From: Peribacillus deserti
GTDB lineage: Bacteria > Bacillota > Bacilli > Bacillales > DSM-1321
Direction of reading: 5' to 3'
Assembly: GCF_002863585.1 (NCBI RefSeq)
Contig: NZ_PGUY01000020.1
Span: 1-64,000 of the forward strand
Length of the DNA stretch: 64,000 nt
Shown here: piece by piece, positions 8,011-16,988 of the stretch
How the letters are laid out: each line of letters opens with the position of its first letter
Position numbering within the stretch: position 1 is the stretch's first letter
Notes under the pieces: model-generated
What the model was told of the DNA's origin: nothing
The model's input: only the letters and a program-made list of their open reading frames with translations
Database searches by the model: none
Program-made: the position numbers and the translations under genes

Positions 8011-8039
8011 TAATATTTTCGTAGAACGGGAGATAGAAT
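8011..8039 (+). promoter_or_regulatory. Candidate sigma-E promoter of the lysine degradation block
   Basis: TAATATT at 8011-8017 fits the sigma-E -35 consensus KMATATT exactly. After a 14-bp spacer, GATAGAAT at 8032-8039 matches 6 of 8 positions of the CATACAHT -10. The B. subtilis yodT-kamA genes are known to be read in the mother cell by sigma-E, which fits. It would leave a leader of about 210 bases containing a hairpin at 8086-8115 (GGCGG-CATC against GATGC-CCGCC). I looked for a sigma-54 -24/-12 promoter, as used upstream of kam genes in the B. cereus group, and saw no convincing match. Nothing else is recognised in 7904-8253. Confidence 0.5.
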
Positions 8040-8253
8040 GATATAAGGAAGGCCATTTGTTGTAGGAAGAAAGTGTAAGTATATAGGCGGCATCCGGAAG
8101 GCAATGATGCCCGCCCTGGAACCGATTTGATGCTTGAGCGGACTTTAGTGGGTATTGGAGAATCTATATGGTTTTTCATGGCTTGAAAGTCAGGCTCAAT
8201 TTTTTATGTATGCCTGGATTTAATATGAATCCATATATGAGAGGGGGAGGAGC

Positions 8254-8910
8254 TTGACTAAACTAATCACGCGCGGAGAGGCAATGAATTACATTAAAGA
8301 CGGATGCCGTATGATGGTAGGCGGTTTCGGATTGGTAGGATGCCCGCTGACCCTTGTTGAGACACTCCTCGCGACATCTGTAACGGATCTTGAAATAATC
8401 AGCAACAATCTGGGGGAACCCGGGAAAGGCCTTGGTGCTTTAGTAAGGCAGGGAAGAGTGCGAAAAGGCATTGGATCATACTTCACTTCTAATCCTGATG
8501 TAGCGGCAGCCTTCAACAGAGGAGAGCTCGATATTGAACTTCTGCCGCAGGGAACTTTATCTGAAGCAATACGGGCAGGAGGGGCGGGGATTCCTGCATT
8601 TTACACTGGGGTAGGAGCCGGTACAAAGATAGCTGAAGGAAAAGAAGAAAGAGTGTTCTCGGATAAAAGATATATCCTGCAGGAGGCTTTGAGGGCTGAT
8701 GTTGCTTTGATAAAGGCCAGAAAGGCAGATGAACTTGGCAATTTGATCTATTCAAAGTCAGCGCGTAACTTTAATCCAATTATGGCTGCAGCTGCAAATA
8801 TCGTGATTGCTGAGGTAGATGAAATTGTACCGGCAGGCGGGCTTTGTCCAGAAAACATTGTGACTCCGCATCTTTTCGTTGATTTTTTAGTCTTGAAGGA
8901 GGGGGGATGA
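8254..8910 (+). CDS. 3-oxoacid CoA-transferase, subunit A (YodS/AtoD type)
   Basis: A 218-residue alpha subunit of a family I CoA-transferase. The glycine-rich CoA-binding stretch GGFGLVGCP is at residues about 23-31, followed by conserved SNNLGEPGKGLG and YFTSNPD. The partner subunit comes next, 3 bases downstream. The enzyme moves CoA from an acyl-CoA donor to a 3-oxo acid. From the neighbourhood I infer the acceptor is 3-oxo-6-acetamidohexanoate rather than acetoacetate. The start is TTG with a GAGGGGGAGG ribosome binding site. It opens the ten-gene block that ends with yokU. Confidence 0.88.
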   Translation: MTKLITRGEAMNYIKDGCRMMVGGFGLVGCPLTLVETLLATSVTDLEIISNNLGEPGKGLGALVRQGRVRKGIGSYFTSNPDVAAAFNRGELDIELLPQGTLSEAIRAGGAGIPAFYTGVGAGTKIAEGKEERVFSDKRYILQEALRADVALIKARKADELGNLIYSKSARNFNPIMAAAANIVIAEVDEIVPAGGLCPENIVTPHLFVDFLVLKEGG

Positions 8911-8913
8911 CAC

Positions 8914-9585
8914 ATGAGTTCTAAAGAAGTCATTGCAAAACGAGCAGCCGCCGCCTTGGTGGATGGGGACATCGTTAATCTGGGAATTGGGATTCCGACG
9001 CTGGCAGCAGATTTTATTCCGGATCATATCAAGGTATTTCTTCATTCAGAAAACGGGATTCTTGGAATAGGGCCCACTCCCCTAGAGGGGAAAGTGGATA
9101 AGGATTTAGTGAATGCTGGCAAGCTCCCTGTGACGGTAGAAACGGGTGCCTCTTACTTTGACAGCGCCTCCTCTTTTGGAATGATCCGGGGAGGGCATAT
9201 TGATGTGTCTATCCTCGGTGTTCTGGAAGTGGATGAAAAGGGGAGGGTTGCAAATTGGTCTGTCCCAGGCAAAAGCGTCCTTGGAGTAGGAGGCGCAATG
9301 GACCTCCTGGAAGGATCAAAAAAAGTTATTGTCACAACACTTCATACGGCTAAAAATGGTGCATCTAAAATAGTAAAAGACCTCCACTATCCCATTACAT
9401 CAGAAAGACCGGCAGATATAATCATCACGGAGCTATGCGTATTTGATGTGGATGCAGAGGGGTTAATTTTAACAGAACTTTTCCCTGGAGTAAGCCTAAC
9501 TGAAGTGAAGGCTAAAACAGATGCCTATTTCCGCATAAAAGAAAATCTGATTGAAACGGAATCAGAGTCAAAGGGGGCAGACTGA
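8914..9585 (+). CDS. 3-oxoacid CoA-transferase, subunit B (YodR/AtoA type)
   Basis: A 223-residue beta subunit carrying the catalytic glutamate, E46 in HSENGILGIG, which forms the glutamyl-CoA thioester. GIGIPTLAADF near residue 25 and the GGHIDVSILGVLEVDEKG stretch are typical of the family. It follows the A subunit within 3 bases and overlaps the thiolase start by one base, so the two subunits and thiolase are likely made together. Ribosome binding site GGAGGGGGG is very strong. The substrate is inferred from the operon, as for subunit A. Confidence 0.9.
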   Translation: MSSKEVIAKRAAAALVDGDIVNLGIGIPTLAADFIPDHIKVFLHSENGILGIGPTPLEGKVDKDLVNAGKLPVTVETGASYFDSASSFGMIRGGHIDVSILGVLEVDEKGRVANWSVPGKSVLGVGGAMDLLEGSKKVIVTTLHTAKNGASKIVKDLHYPITSERPADIIITELCVFDVDAEGLILTELFPGVSLTEVKAKTDAYFRIKENLIETESESKGAD

Positions 9586-10778
9586 TGCCTGTCATAGTCA
9601 GTGCTCTGAGAACTCCGATAGGAAGATATGGAGGAGCATTAGCAGAAACCAAACCCGAGGATCTTCTTGCGGCGGTAATGAATAAGACTTTGTACGGAAC
9701 AGGGTGTTCTTCCTCCATTGTCGATGAGGTTATCGCAGGACAGACAAAGCAAAGCGCGGATGCCCCTAATATTGCAAGATTAGCAGCGTTAACAGCCGGA
9801 TTCCCGGAGACAGTAACCGGGCATACGGTTCAAAAACAATGCGGATCCGGAATGCAGGCTGTCATAAATGGAGTAATGTCCATCCTGACCGGGCAGTCCG
9901 AGGTTGTCCTTGCAGGCGGGGTCGAGAACATGTCGCAGGCTCCCTTTTATTTTACAGGGAACCGGCTGGGCATACAACCAGGTGATTTAACGCTCTACGA
10001 TTCTAATATACGCAGCCAATTTTGCTCTCAGCCTCAAGGCATCTATGGATCGTTCAATATGGGGCAGACCGCTGAATGGCTTGCGGAGACGTTTAAAATC
10101 ACCAGGGAGGAACAGGATGAATTTGCATTAAGCAGCCAGGAAAAAGCATTCAAAGCCATCGAAAGCGGCCGTTTTTCAGAAGAAATTGTTCCGGTCCCCG
10201 TTTCAAAAGGTAAAAGAGAAGTTAATCTGTTTGCTGTGGATGAACATCCAAGGAGAACCAGCCATGAAAAATTATCGAAGCTTTCTCCGGTATTCTCGGA
10301 AAAGGGAACTGTTACCGCAGGAAATGCATCAGGCAGAAATGACGGTGCAGCCATGCTCCTGATCATGTCTGAGGAAAAGGCAGACAGACTGGGGCTTAGG
10401 CCGCTAGCAAAAATCCGTTCCTTTGCTTCTGTTGGAGTATCGCCAAAAGAAATGGGACTAGGTCCTGTGCCGGCGTCACGAAAGGCTCTTAAAAAAGCAG
10501 GGCTGAAAATGGAAAATATGGATCTTGTCGAAATCAATGAAGCGTTCAGCGCCCAGGTGCTGGCCTGCTTAAAGCATTGGCCGGAGCTCGACAGGAACAG
10601 ACTAAATGTAAATGGCGGAGGAATCGCACTGGGCCATCCGCTTGGATGCAGCGGTGCGCGGATTCTTGTCACACTTATCCATGAGCTCCATAAAACTAAA
10701 CAGAACTATGGGCTTGCAACCCTTTGCGCAGCGGGGGGCCTTGGTATCGCAATGGTGGTGGAACGTTGGAAGAAATAA
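9585..10778 (+). CDS. Thiolase (acetyl-CoA acetyltransferase family)
   Basis: A 397-residue thiolase. The nucleophile cysteine is C86 in QKQCGSGMQAV; GGGIALGHPLGCSGAR supplies the catalytic histidine; the second cysteine is in LCAAGGLGIAM near the C-terminus. Length is normal. In this setting the degradative direction makes sense: cleaving a 3-oxoacyl-CoA from the CoA-transferase into acetyl-CoA and a shortened acyl-CoA, which I infer to be 4-acetamidobutyryl-CoA. It shares one base with the CoA-transferase B gene and one with the following aminotransferase, indicating tight translational coupling. I recall no thiolase in the B. subtilis yod operon. Confidence 0.9.
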   Translation: MPVIVSALRTPIGRYGGALAETKPEDLLAAVMNKTLYGTGCSSSIVDEVIAGQTKQSADAPNIARLAALTAGFPETVTGHTVQKQCGSGMQAVINGVMSILTGQSEVVLAGGVENMSQAPFYFTGNRLGIQPGDLTLYDSNIRSQFCSQPQGIYGSFNMGQTAEWLAETFKITREEQDEFALSSQEKAFKAIESGRFSEEIVPVPVSKGKREVNLFAVDEHPRRTSHEKLSKLSPVFSEKGTVTAGNASGRNDGAAMLLIMSEEKADRLGLRPLAKIRSFASVGVSPKEMGLGPVPASRKALKKAGLKMENMDLVEINEAFSAQVLACLKHWPELDRNRLNVNGGGIALGHPLGCSGARILVTLIHELHKTKQNYGLATLCAAGGLGIAMVVERWKK

Positions 10779-12148
10779 TGAGAAATGACCATGTGTTTCA
10801 CCGTGATTTATTAAAGCAGTATCCAATCATTACCCATGGGAAAGGCCCTTACTTGTACAGCGAGGATGGCAGAAGATTTCTCGATGCCTGTTCGGGAGCA
10901 GTAGCTGCCAATCTTGGCCATGGGATCAAGGAAATTGCAGAGGCTATGGCTGAACAAGCAGGGAAAGCGGCATTTGTCCATACGTTAAGGTTTGAGACCC
11001 CGGTCTTATATGAGCTATCAGAGAAAATAGCTAAACTTGCTCCCGATCCTTTAAAAAAAGTCTATTTTACTTCAGGGGGATCAGAGGCAAACGAAAGTGC
11101 CATTAAACTGGCTAGACAATACCACAAAGACGCAGGAAAACCAGAAAAGCATGTGGTGATTGGGCGATGGCAGTCTTATCACGGTAATACGTTTGGCTCG
11201 CTTTCAGCCGGTGGCGATATTAAAAGAAGGCAGGTATATACACCAAATTTACTGGATTTCAAGCATATTCACTCCCCAAACTGCCTAAGATGCCCATTTC
11301 AACGAGAAAAGAAAGACTGTGACAAAACGCAGAACTGGTCATGTACTGCCAGCTTGGAACAATTGATCCTAGAAATAGGGCCGCAAAATGTTTCCGCATT
11401 TATCACTGAACCCATTACAGGAAGCCAGCTCGGTTCTGTTGTTCCACCCGAATCCTATTTCCAGGAAATCAGGAGGATTTGCGATCGGTACGATGTTCTT
11501 TTGATTGCCGATGAAGTGATGACAGGTTTTGGACGTACAGGAAAAAATTTTGCCATTGAACATTTTTCCATAATTCCTGACATCATCACATTTGGAAAAG
11601 GGGTATCTGCCGGCTATGCACCCCTGGCAGGAATGATTGTACATGAACGTATCATGGATGGCCTGATGCAAAACAGCAAGGGAAAATTCGTCCACGGCTA
11701 TACATACAGCGGACATCCGGTATCTGTTGCCGCAGGCCTTGCCGTTCTGCAGATCTATGAACGCGAAAAAATCCTAGAAAATGTGAGAGATGCAGGAAAA
11801 TATCTGTTTGATAAATTAATAGATCTGAAGACCAGGATCCCTTTTATTTATGATGTCAGGGGAATGGGGCTGCTGCTTGGTATCGAGTTTTCAGCTGATA
11901 AAGCGGGCACCCCCTTTGAACCCTCCCTTCAGCTTTCGGAACGGATAAATGAAAAAGCCATGGAGCTGGGTGCGGTGTTTTATCCTGGAAACGGAACGAT
12001 TAATGGTCAAATGGGGGACCACCTTATCGTAAGTCCGCCATTAAATTGTAAAAAGGATGAGCTGGATGAACTTGTTCAAATCTTAGAGAATTCCATGCTT
12101 CTGGCTATTGAGGAAATCAGGAGGGGTTTAGATGACGCTGCAAAATAA
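10778..12148 (+). CDS. yodT: Class III aminotransferase, YodT-like
   Basis: A 456-residue PLP enzyme of the BioA/GabT fold. The PLP lysine is K274 in TFGKGVSAG, and IADEVMTGFGRTG carries the cofactor aspartate. A cysteine cluster (CLRCPF...DC...WSC, about residues 169-190) is a hallmark of the YodT branch. I chose ATG 10778, which overlaps the thiolase stop codon, over an upstream in-frame start at 10724 inside the thiolase gene. In this block I infer it transaminates the beta-amino group of N6-acetyl-beta-lysine to give 3-oxo-6-acetamidohexanoate. Its end overlaps the next aminotransferase by 17 bases. Confidence 0.87.
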   Translation: MRNDHVFHRDLLKQYPIITHGKGPYLYSEDGRRFLDACSGAVAANLGHGIKEIAEAMAEQAGKAAFVHTLRFETPVLYELSEKIAKLAPDPLKKVYFTSGGSEANESAIKLARQYHKDAGKPEKHVVIGRWQSYHGNTFGSLSAGGDIKRRQVYTPNLLDFKHIHSPNCLRCPFQREKKDCDKTQNWSCTASLEQLILEIGPQNVSAFITEPITGSQLGSVVPPESYFQEIRRICDRYDVLLIADEVMTGFGRTGKNFAIEHFSIIPDIITFGKGVSAGYAPLAGMIVHERIMDGLMQNSKGKFVHGYTYSGHPVSVAAGLAVLQIYEREKILENVRDAGKYLFDKLIDLKTRIPFIYDVRGMGLLLGIEFSADKAGTPFEPSLQLSERINEKAMELGAVFYPGNGTINGQMGDHLIVSPPLNCKKDELDELVQILENSMLLAIEEIRRGLDDAAK

Positions 12149-13418
12149 AACGGCAGAAATACAGGGAAAAGCAAGAAAACATTTATCACCAGTAATGACA
12201 AGGGTGACAGAAATGGTGATTGATAGAGCCAAAGGAGCGCGGTTTTGGACGGCTGAAGGTGAAGAATATATTGATTTTGTCTCGGGAGTAGCGGTCAATG
12301 CGATAGGCCATGCCCATGAAGCAATGGTAGCCGCGATTCAAAAACAATCAGAGGCATTCATCCACTTTGGGCTGAACTATGGGTATTATGAGTCAGCAGT
12401 AAACCTGGCTGAAAAACTGGCCGAGATCACTCCTGGAAATCTGGATACTGTGTTCTTTTCAAACTCTGGCGGGGAAGCGATTGATGGTGCCATAAAACTG
12501 GCAAAAGCAGTGACAGGAAGACCGGGGATTATTGCATTCGAAGGGTCTTTTCATGGCCGGACGATGGGGGCGACAGCGATTACAGCATCCAGTTCAAAAT
12601 ACAGGAAATTTTACGAGCCTATACTGGGTGAAGTATATCATGCTCCTTATCCGTATCCCGGACAGCTCAAGGGTGTGAACGAAAATGAAGTGACAGAGTA
12701 TTGTCTGAGTCAAATACAGAAAATTTTTGATCTCCGGATCGATCCTTCAAGGGTGGCGGCGATAATCATTGAACCCGTAATGGGCGAGGGAGGGTATTTT
12801 CCAGCACAGCCTGAATTCCTGAAAAAGCTTCGCAAGCTTTCCGACCAGCATGGAATTCTCCTTATTTTTGATGAAGTCCAGACGGGTTTTGGCCGCACAG
12901 GAAAAATGTTTGCAGCAGAGCATTCAGGAGTCACCCCGGATATTCTGGTACTGGCTAAGGCATTATCTGGTGGTATGCCGCTTGGTGCAATTGTGGCCAG
13001 CAGGGAGCTGCATGAGAAATGGCCAGCAGGCGGACATGGTTCGACATTTGGAGGAAATCCAGTCTCCTGTGCAGCAGCTCTTGCCAATATTAAGGTTTTG
13101 CAGGAGGAAAACTTAATTGAACGCAGCAGCAAGCTCGGTGAAACAATTGTGGCAAGGCTTAAAGCCAGCCTGAATGGCCTTCGGGGTGTAAAAGAAGTTC
13201 GTGGTATCGGACTGATGATCGGCATTGAATTTGAAGCATCAATAGCTCCTTCAGCAGTACCCCTTATTAAACAGAAAGCATTGGAACATAAGCTGCTAAT
13301 CATGAACTGCGGTGTATATGGCCAGACGATTCGTTTGATGCTTCCGCTGAATATCGAAGAAGATGTGCTGGAACAAGGACTTTCCCGGCTTGAATCGGCA
13401 ATTAAAGAGACTCTTTAA
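12132..13418 (+). CDS. gabT: 4-aminobutyrate aminotransferase-like enzyme (GabT family)
   Basis: A 428-residue class III aminotransferase. IFDEVQTGFGRTG holds the PLP aspartate, and K276 in LAKALSGGMPLGAI is the PLP lysine; GSTFGGNPVSCAAA is typical of GabT. It would convert 4-aminobutyrate and 2-oxoglutarate to succinate semialdehyde and glutamate. The next gene encodes the matching aldehyde dehydrogenase 12 bases downstream. A GGAGGGG ribosome binding site lies inside the end of the YodT gene. Two class III aminotransferases side by side suggest two separate transamination steps in one pathway. Related omega-amino acid substrates cannot be excluded. Confidence 0.87.
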   Translation: MTLQNKTAEIQGKARKHLSPVMTRVTEMVIDRAKGARFWTAEGEEYIDFVSGVAVNAIGHAHEAMVAAIQKQSEAFIHFGLNYGYYESAVNLAEKLAEITPGNLDTVFFSNSGGEAIDGAIKLAKAVTGRPGIIAFEGSFHGRTMGATAITASSSKYRKFYEPILGEVYHAPYPYPGQLKGVNENEVTEYCLSQIQKIFDLRIDPSRVAAIIIEPVMGEGGYFPAQPEFLKKLRKLSDQHGILLIFDEVQTGFGRTGKMFAAEHSGVTPDILVLAKALSGGMPLGAIVASRELHEKWPAGGHGSTFGGNPVSCAAALANIKVLQEENLIERSSKLGETIVARLKASLNGLRGVKEVRGIGLMIGIEFEASIAPSAVPLIKQKALEHKLLIMNCGVYGQTIRLMLPLNIEEDVLEQGLSRLESAIKETL

Positions 13419-13430
13419 GAAGGAGGCATA

Positions 13431-14894
13431 ATGATGGAGCAGGAGACTTTTTTAGGACCAAAAGAGCTTGGATTATATATTAATGGAGACTGGGTGAAAG
13501 GGAGCAGGGATCGTTATTTTGATAGCATAAATCCAGCAACAGGTGAAAGTGTGGGATCGTGTCCGAGTGCTTCCCCTGAAGAAGTAGACCAGGCGGTTGA
13601 AAGTGCAAAACAAGCTTATAAGGTCTGGAAACATACACCACTGCCTGAGCGGGCCCAATATTTGTGGAAAGCAGCAGCGCTTTTTGAAGAGAGAAAAACA
13701 GAAATTGCCGCCATGATGACATGCGAAATGGGGAAGGTGCTTGCGGAATCTCTTGGTGAAGTGGGCGTCGTGATTGAAACGTGTAAGTATATGGCGGGGG
13801 AAGGCCGCCGTCTCTTTGGAGAAACGGTAGCATCTGGAGCCCCTGACCGCCAGATTATGATGATCCGGGAACCATTGGGGGTAGTTGCCTGTATTACACC
13901 TTGGAATTTCCCGGTGGCAATGGCAGGTTACAAGATTCTCGCCGCCCTGGTGAGCGGTAACACTGTCGTGTGGAAGCCGGCTTCTGAAGTGGCGTTATCC
14001 GCCCAGCTGTTCACGGATGTGTTCCATGAAATCGGGCTTCCGGGTGGTGTCCTGAATCTGATCACAGGTTCCGGCAGCGCAGTAGGAGCTCACTTAGCCC
14101 GGCACAAGGATGTAAGAGTCATTTCTTTTACAGGTTCAACGGAAGTGGGCATTCAGCTTTCAGAGACTGCCAGCAGGACATTAAAGCGAGTCTCTTTGGA
14201 GCTTGGTGGAAAAAACGCCGCCATTGTTCTTAAAGATGCAGACCTGGACTTGGCTGCAGAAGCGATTGTGAAATCTGCCTTCACCACGACCGGACAGCGA
14301 TGTACAGCCGCCAGCAGGGTGATTGCAGAAAAAGACATTCATGATGAGCTCCTGCAAAAGGTGCTCGGTAAAACCAAAAAACTTAAATGGGGCAACGGCC
14401 TTGAAGATGGAGTGGACATAGGGCCGCTTGTAAATATGCAGCAGCTGCTAACCACAGAGGAATATATCAAGATTGCTGTAAGTGAAGGGGCGAGAATTGA
14501 ATGCGGAGGAAAACGTGCTTCAACTGACAAAGGCTTTTACTTCGAGCCGGCTGTTCTGAGTAATGTAAAAAGGGACCACCGGGCTGCCCAAGAAGAAATT
14601 TTCGGTCCAGTTCTCGCTTTCATCGAAGCAGACAGCTTTGACGACGCAATTGATATTAATAACAGTACGGAATATGGCCTTTCTTCTTCATTATTTACCG
14701 GAAGCCTTCATTACGCTCACAGAGGAGCAAGGGAGATTGAAAGTGGTTTAGTTTATATCAATAATGGAACTTCCAATGCCGAAATAGGTGTAGCTTTCGG
14801 GGGTACCAAACAATCTGGCAACGGCCACAGGGAAGTATCTCACCATGTTTTTGATATCATGACAGAATGGAAATCTGTTTATATAAATTACTAA
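13431..14894 (+). CDS. gabD: Aldehyde dehydrogenase, succinate-semialdehyde type
   Basis: A 487-residue NAD(P)-dependent aldehyde dehydrogenase. Motifs in order: PWNFP for the nucleotide-binding region, GSTEVG for the Rossmann turn, LELGGKN with the general-base glutamate, and the catalytic cysteine C291 in TTGQRCTAASRV. It ends with the usual GGTKQSG and EWKSVYI tail. Placed after gabT it most likely oxidises succinate semialdehyde to succinate, feeding the TCA cycle; other omega-oxo acids are possible. AAGGAGG precedes the start. Overall it resembles GabD/YcnH-type enzymes. Confidence 0.88.
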   Translation: MMEQETFLGPKELGLYINGDWVKGSRDRYFDSINPATGESVGSCPSASPEEVDQAVESAKQAYKVWKHTPLPERAQYLWKAAALFEERKTEIAAMMTCEMGKVLAESLGEVGVVIETCKYMAGEGRRLFGETVASGAPDRQIMMIREPLGVVACITPWNFPVAMAGYKILAALVSGNTVVWKPASEVALSAQLFTDVFHEIGLPGGVLNLITGSGSAVGAHLARHKDVRVISFTGSTEVGIQLSETASRTLKRVSLELGGKNAAIVLKDADLDLAAEAIVKSAFTTTGQRCTAASRVIAEKDIHDELLQKVLGKTKKLKWGNGLEDGVDIGPLVNMQQLLTTEEYIKIAVSEGARIECGGKRASTDKGFYFEPAVLSNVKRDHRAAQEEIFGPVLAFIEADSFDDAIDINNSTEYGLSSSLFTGSLHYAHRGAREIESGLVYINNGTSNAEIGVAFGGTKQSGNGHREVSHHVFDIMTEWKSVYINY

Positions 14895-14916
14895 TAAAAG
14901 GCATGAGGTGCTCAAA

Positions 14917-16422
14917 ATGGCAAAGCTTAGGGTAGGCATTGCTTTTATTTACCACGAGTCTCATAGTTTTGTTTCGGGAAGAACCACTTTAATGGATTTT
15001 AGGGATGAGGGTTATTTTATAGGAGCGGAAATTATTCAAGCTTATAGGGGCACGAAAACGGAAGTTGGCGGGTTTATTGACATTCTATCTGCTGATCATC
15101 GGATGGAGATTGTTCCTCTGCTTTGTGCAGCGGCCATTCCGTCCGGAATAGTTGCTTATGAGACTTATAGCGAAATAGAGAAGGAGCTGCTGCGATTGAT
15201 GGGTGAGGCGGGCAGGCTTGACGGATTGCTGCTTGCGCTTCACGGAGCGATGGTTGCAGAACGAGTTCCGGATCCTGAGACTCTGCTGCTCAGCAAAGTA
15301 AGAACCTTTCTGGGTGAGGAAACTCCCATTGCGACCACCTTGGATATGCATGCAAATCTAAGCCCTGAAATGATAGAACTCACACCCTACCATTTTGGTT
15401 TTAAAACGTACCCGCATATTGACATGTATGATCAGGGAGTAAATGCTGCCCGTGCGCTTGTGGAGCACCTTTCAGAAGGAGTAAAGGCCGAAGCCGCTTT
15501 TATCAAACTGCCCATGATGCCGCCGTCCATCAATATGAGGACCTCTGAAGGACCGATGTACACACTTATGGAAATGGCAAAGGAACTGGAGAAGGAAGAT
15601 GAATTGATTAATGCATCTGTTTTTGGCGGATTTCCCTATTCGGATGTACCCGTGGTAGGTGCAAGTATCCTTACAATTGCAAAGACCAAAAGGTGTGCGG
15701 TCATGGCGGCTGGAAAGCTTGCTAAGAAATTGTGGCAAGTAAAAGAAGAATTCATCCAGGAACTGCCCGGTGTAAAAGAGGGAATACAGCTGGCATTACA
15801 AGAGAAAGCCGATAAGCCTGTAGTACTGGCCGACATTGCGGATAACCCCTTAAGCTGCGGCAGCGGCGATACCACCGAGCTGCTGATAGAAATGCTAAGG
15901 CTGAATATGAAAGATACACTGTTTGGAGGCTTGACGGATCCTGAGTCCTTCGCGTTGTGCAAAAAAGCCGGCTTAGGGAATGAGGTAAATCTTTCACTGG
16001 GAGGCAAGGCTTCACCGGAATTCGGTCTTCCTGTGCAAGTAAGGGCCCGGGTACGTGAGATATCAGACGGAATTTTTTATAATAGCGGTCCCTTTAACCA
16101 ACATTTGCGGGTGGATGCCAAGGGAGCAGCGTATATTTCAGTCGGAAATCTGGATATATTGATTATTGGAAGAGCGCTGTCAGCCAATGATCCTGAAATG
16201 TTCAGGCATATCGGCATTGAACCCACTTCTTATAAAATTATGGGATTAAAAGTAAAGAATCACTTCCGGGCAGCATTTGACCCGCTGATCAGCAGGGTAA
16301 TCTATATTGATGCTCCCGGTGCAGCCTCAAACGACCTTTCCAATTTTTCTTATAAACATATTCCAGAGGAAATGTGGCCGTTTAGAGCTGTAAACTTTGA
16401 GCTTAGCAGGGAGGATATTTGA
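14917..16422 (+). CDS. M81 family metallohydrolase (MlrC-like)
   Basis: A 501-residue member of peptidase family M81, named for MlrC of the microcystin degradation pathway. Conserved blocks are IYHESHSF at the N-terminus, LLALHGAMV, TTLDMHANLSPEM, YPHIDMYDQG and ADIADNPLSCGSGD; His/Asp in these blocks are expected zinc ligands. There is no signal peptide. I chose ATG 14917 with GAGGTG 6 bases upstream over a GTG at 14908. It stands where B. subtilis has YodQ, an ArgE/DapE-like putative deacetylase. I therefore infer it removes the acetyl group from 4-acetamidobutyrate (or its CoA ester). That activity has not been shown for this family, to my knowledge. Confidence 0.85.
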   Translation: MAKLRVGIAFIYHESHSFVSGRTTLMDFRDEGYFIGAEIIQAYRGTKTEVGGFIDILSADHRMEIVPLLCAAAIPSGIVAYETYSEIEKELLRLMGEAGRLDGLLLALHGAMVAERVPDPETLLLSKVRTFLGEETPIATTLDMHANLSPEMIELTPYHFGFKTYPHIDMYDQGVNAARALVEHLSEGVKAEAAFIKLPMMPPSINMRTSEGPMYTLMEMAKELEKEDELINASVFGGFPYSDVPVVGASILTIAKTKRCAVMAAGKLAKKLWQVKEEFIQELPGVKEGIQLALQEKADKPVVLADIADNPLSCGSGDTTELLIEMLRLNMKDTLFGGLTDPESFALCKKAGLGNEVNLSLGGKASPEFGLPVQVRARVREISDGIFYNSGPFNQHLRVDAKGAAYISVGNLDILIIGRALSANDPEMFRHIGIEPTSYKIMGLKVKNHFRAAFDPLISRVIYIDAPGAASNDLSNFSYKHIPEEMWPFRAVNFELSREDI

Positions 16423-16899
16423 ATGGATGGAAAAGGTAATTCTTTTTACACGGAAGTACCTGCAAAGCTTTCTCCAACAGAGCTGCAAATGCTGATGGAG
16501 CTTGAAGTGGATGCATTTCCCGGCTTAGGTGCGGTGGATGAACAGACACTTGTTCCGCTTGCAAGGTATGGGAAAATAATTTTTTACAAAGAAGAGGGAG
16601 ATTCAAGGCCTATAGCTGTATGCGAAATAATGCGTGATTATCAATCGCCTTCAAAAGCCTATATTTTCGGATATTATGTTCGTTCAGATAAAAAAGGACA
16701 GGGAATCGGAAAGAAGTTCATGGGAGAAGTCCATTCGATCATAAAGCAAGATGGCTTTTCAACCGTTTGTTTGACGGTCAGCTTAAAGAACAAGGCAGCT
16801 GTCACACTTTACGAGAAATCCGGCTATCAAATCATAGAAACACGAAAGTCAGAGTTTGGTGCCGGAGAGGATCGGTATTATATGGAAAAAGAACTATAA
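16423..16899 (+). CDS. GNAT family N-acetyltransferase, candidate beta-lysine acetyltransferase
   Basis: A 158-residue GNAT protein. YYVRSDKKGQGIGKKFM is motif A, with the acetyl-CoA pyrophosphate loop; LTVSLKNKAAVTLYEKSGYQ is motif B. It starts directly after the M81 stop codon behind GGGAGG, and kamA follows about 90 bases later. Position next to kamA matches YodP/AblB, which acetylates L-beta-lysine at N6. It appears shorter than YodP/AblB as I remember them, so it could be a trimmed or non-orthologous version. Acetylation of beta-lysine is an inference from position plus fold. Confidence 0.8.
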   Translation: MDGKGNSFYTEVPAKLSPTELQMLMELEVDAFPGLGAVDEQTLVPLARYGKIIFYKEEGDSRPIAVCEIMRDYQSPSKAYIFGYYVRSDKKGQGIGKKFMGEVHSIIKQDGFSTVCLTVSLKNKAAVTLYEKSGYQIIETRKSEFGAGEDRYYMEKEL

Positions 16900-16988
16900 C
16901 GGGAGCTTAGCTGGTTCTTCTGTTCGAACTTTTTAGCCGCGGATTGCAGGTCGAGTCATTTTTGCCAATAAAAGCTGGAGGGATGTAC

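Noticed and set aside
8000-8253. Sigma-54 (-24/-12) promoter before the lysine block
   Set aside because: The only GG-N10-GC spacing found (near 8089) matches the rest of the consensus poorly, and no sigma-54 activator gene is adjacent.
8289-16015. Long open frames on the minus strand across the lysine block
   Set aside because: They mirror the codon pattern of well-supported plus-strand enzymes and show no family motifs.
16423-16899. Firm naming of the GNAT as AblB/YodP
   Set aside because: Fold and position fit, but the protein seems shorter than those I remember; left as a candidate without a symbol.
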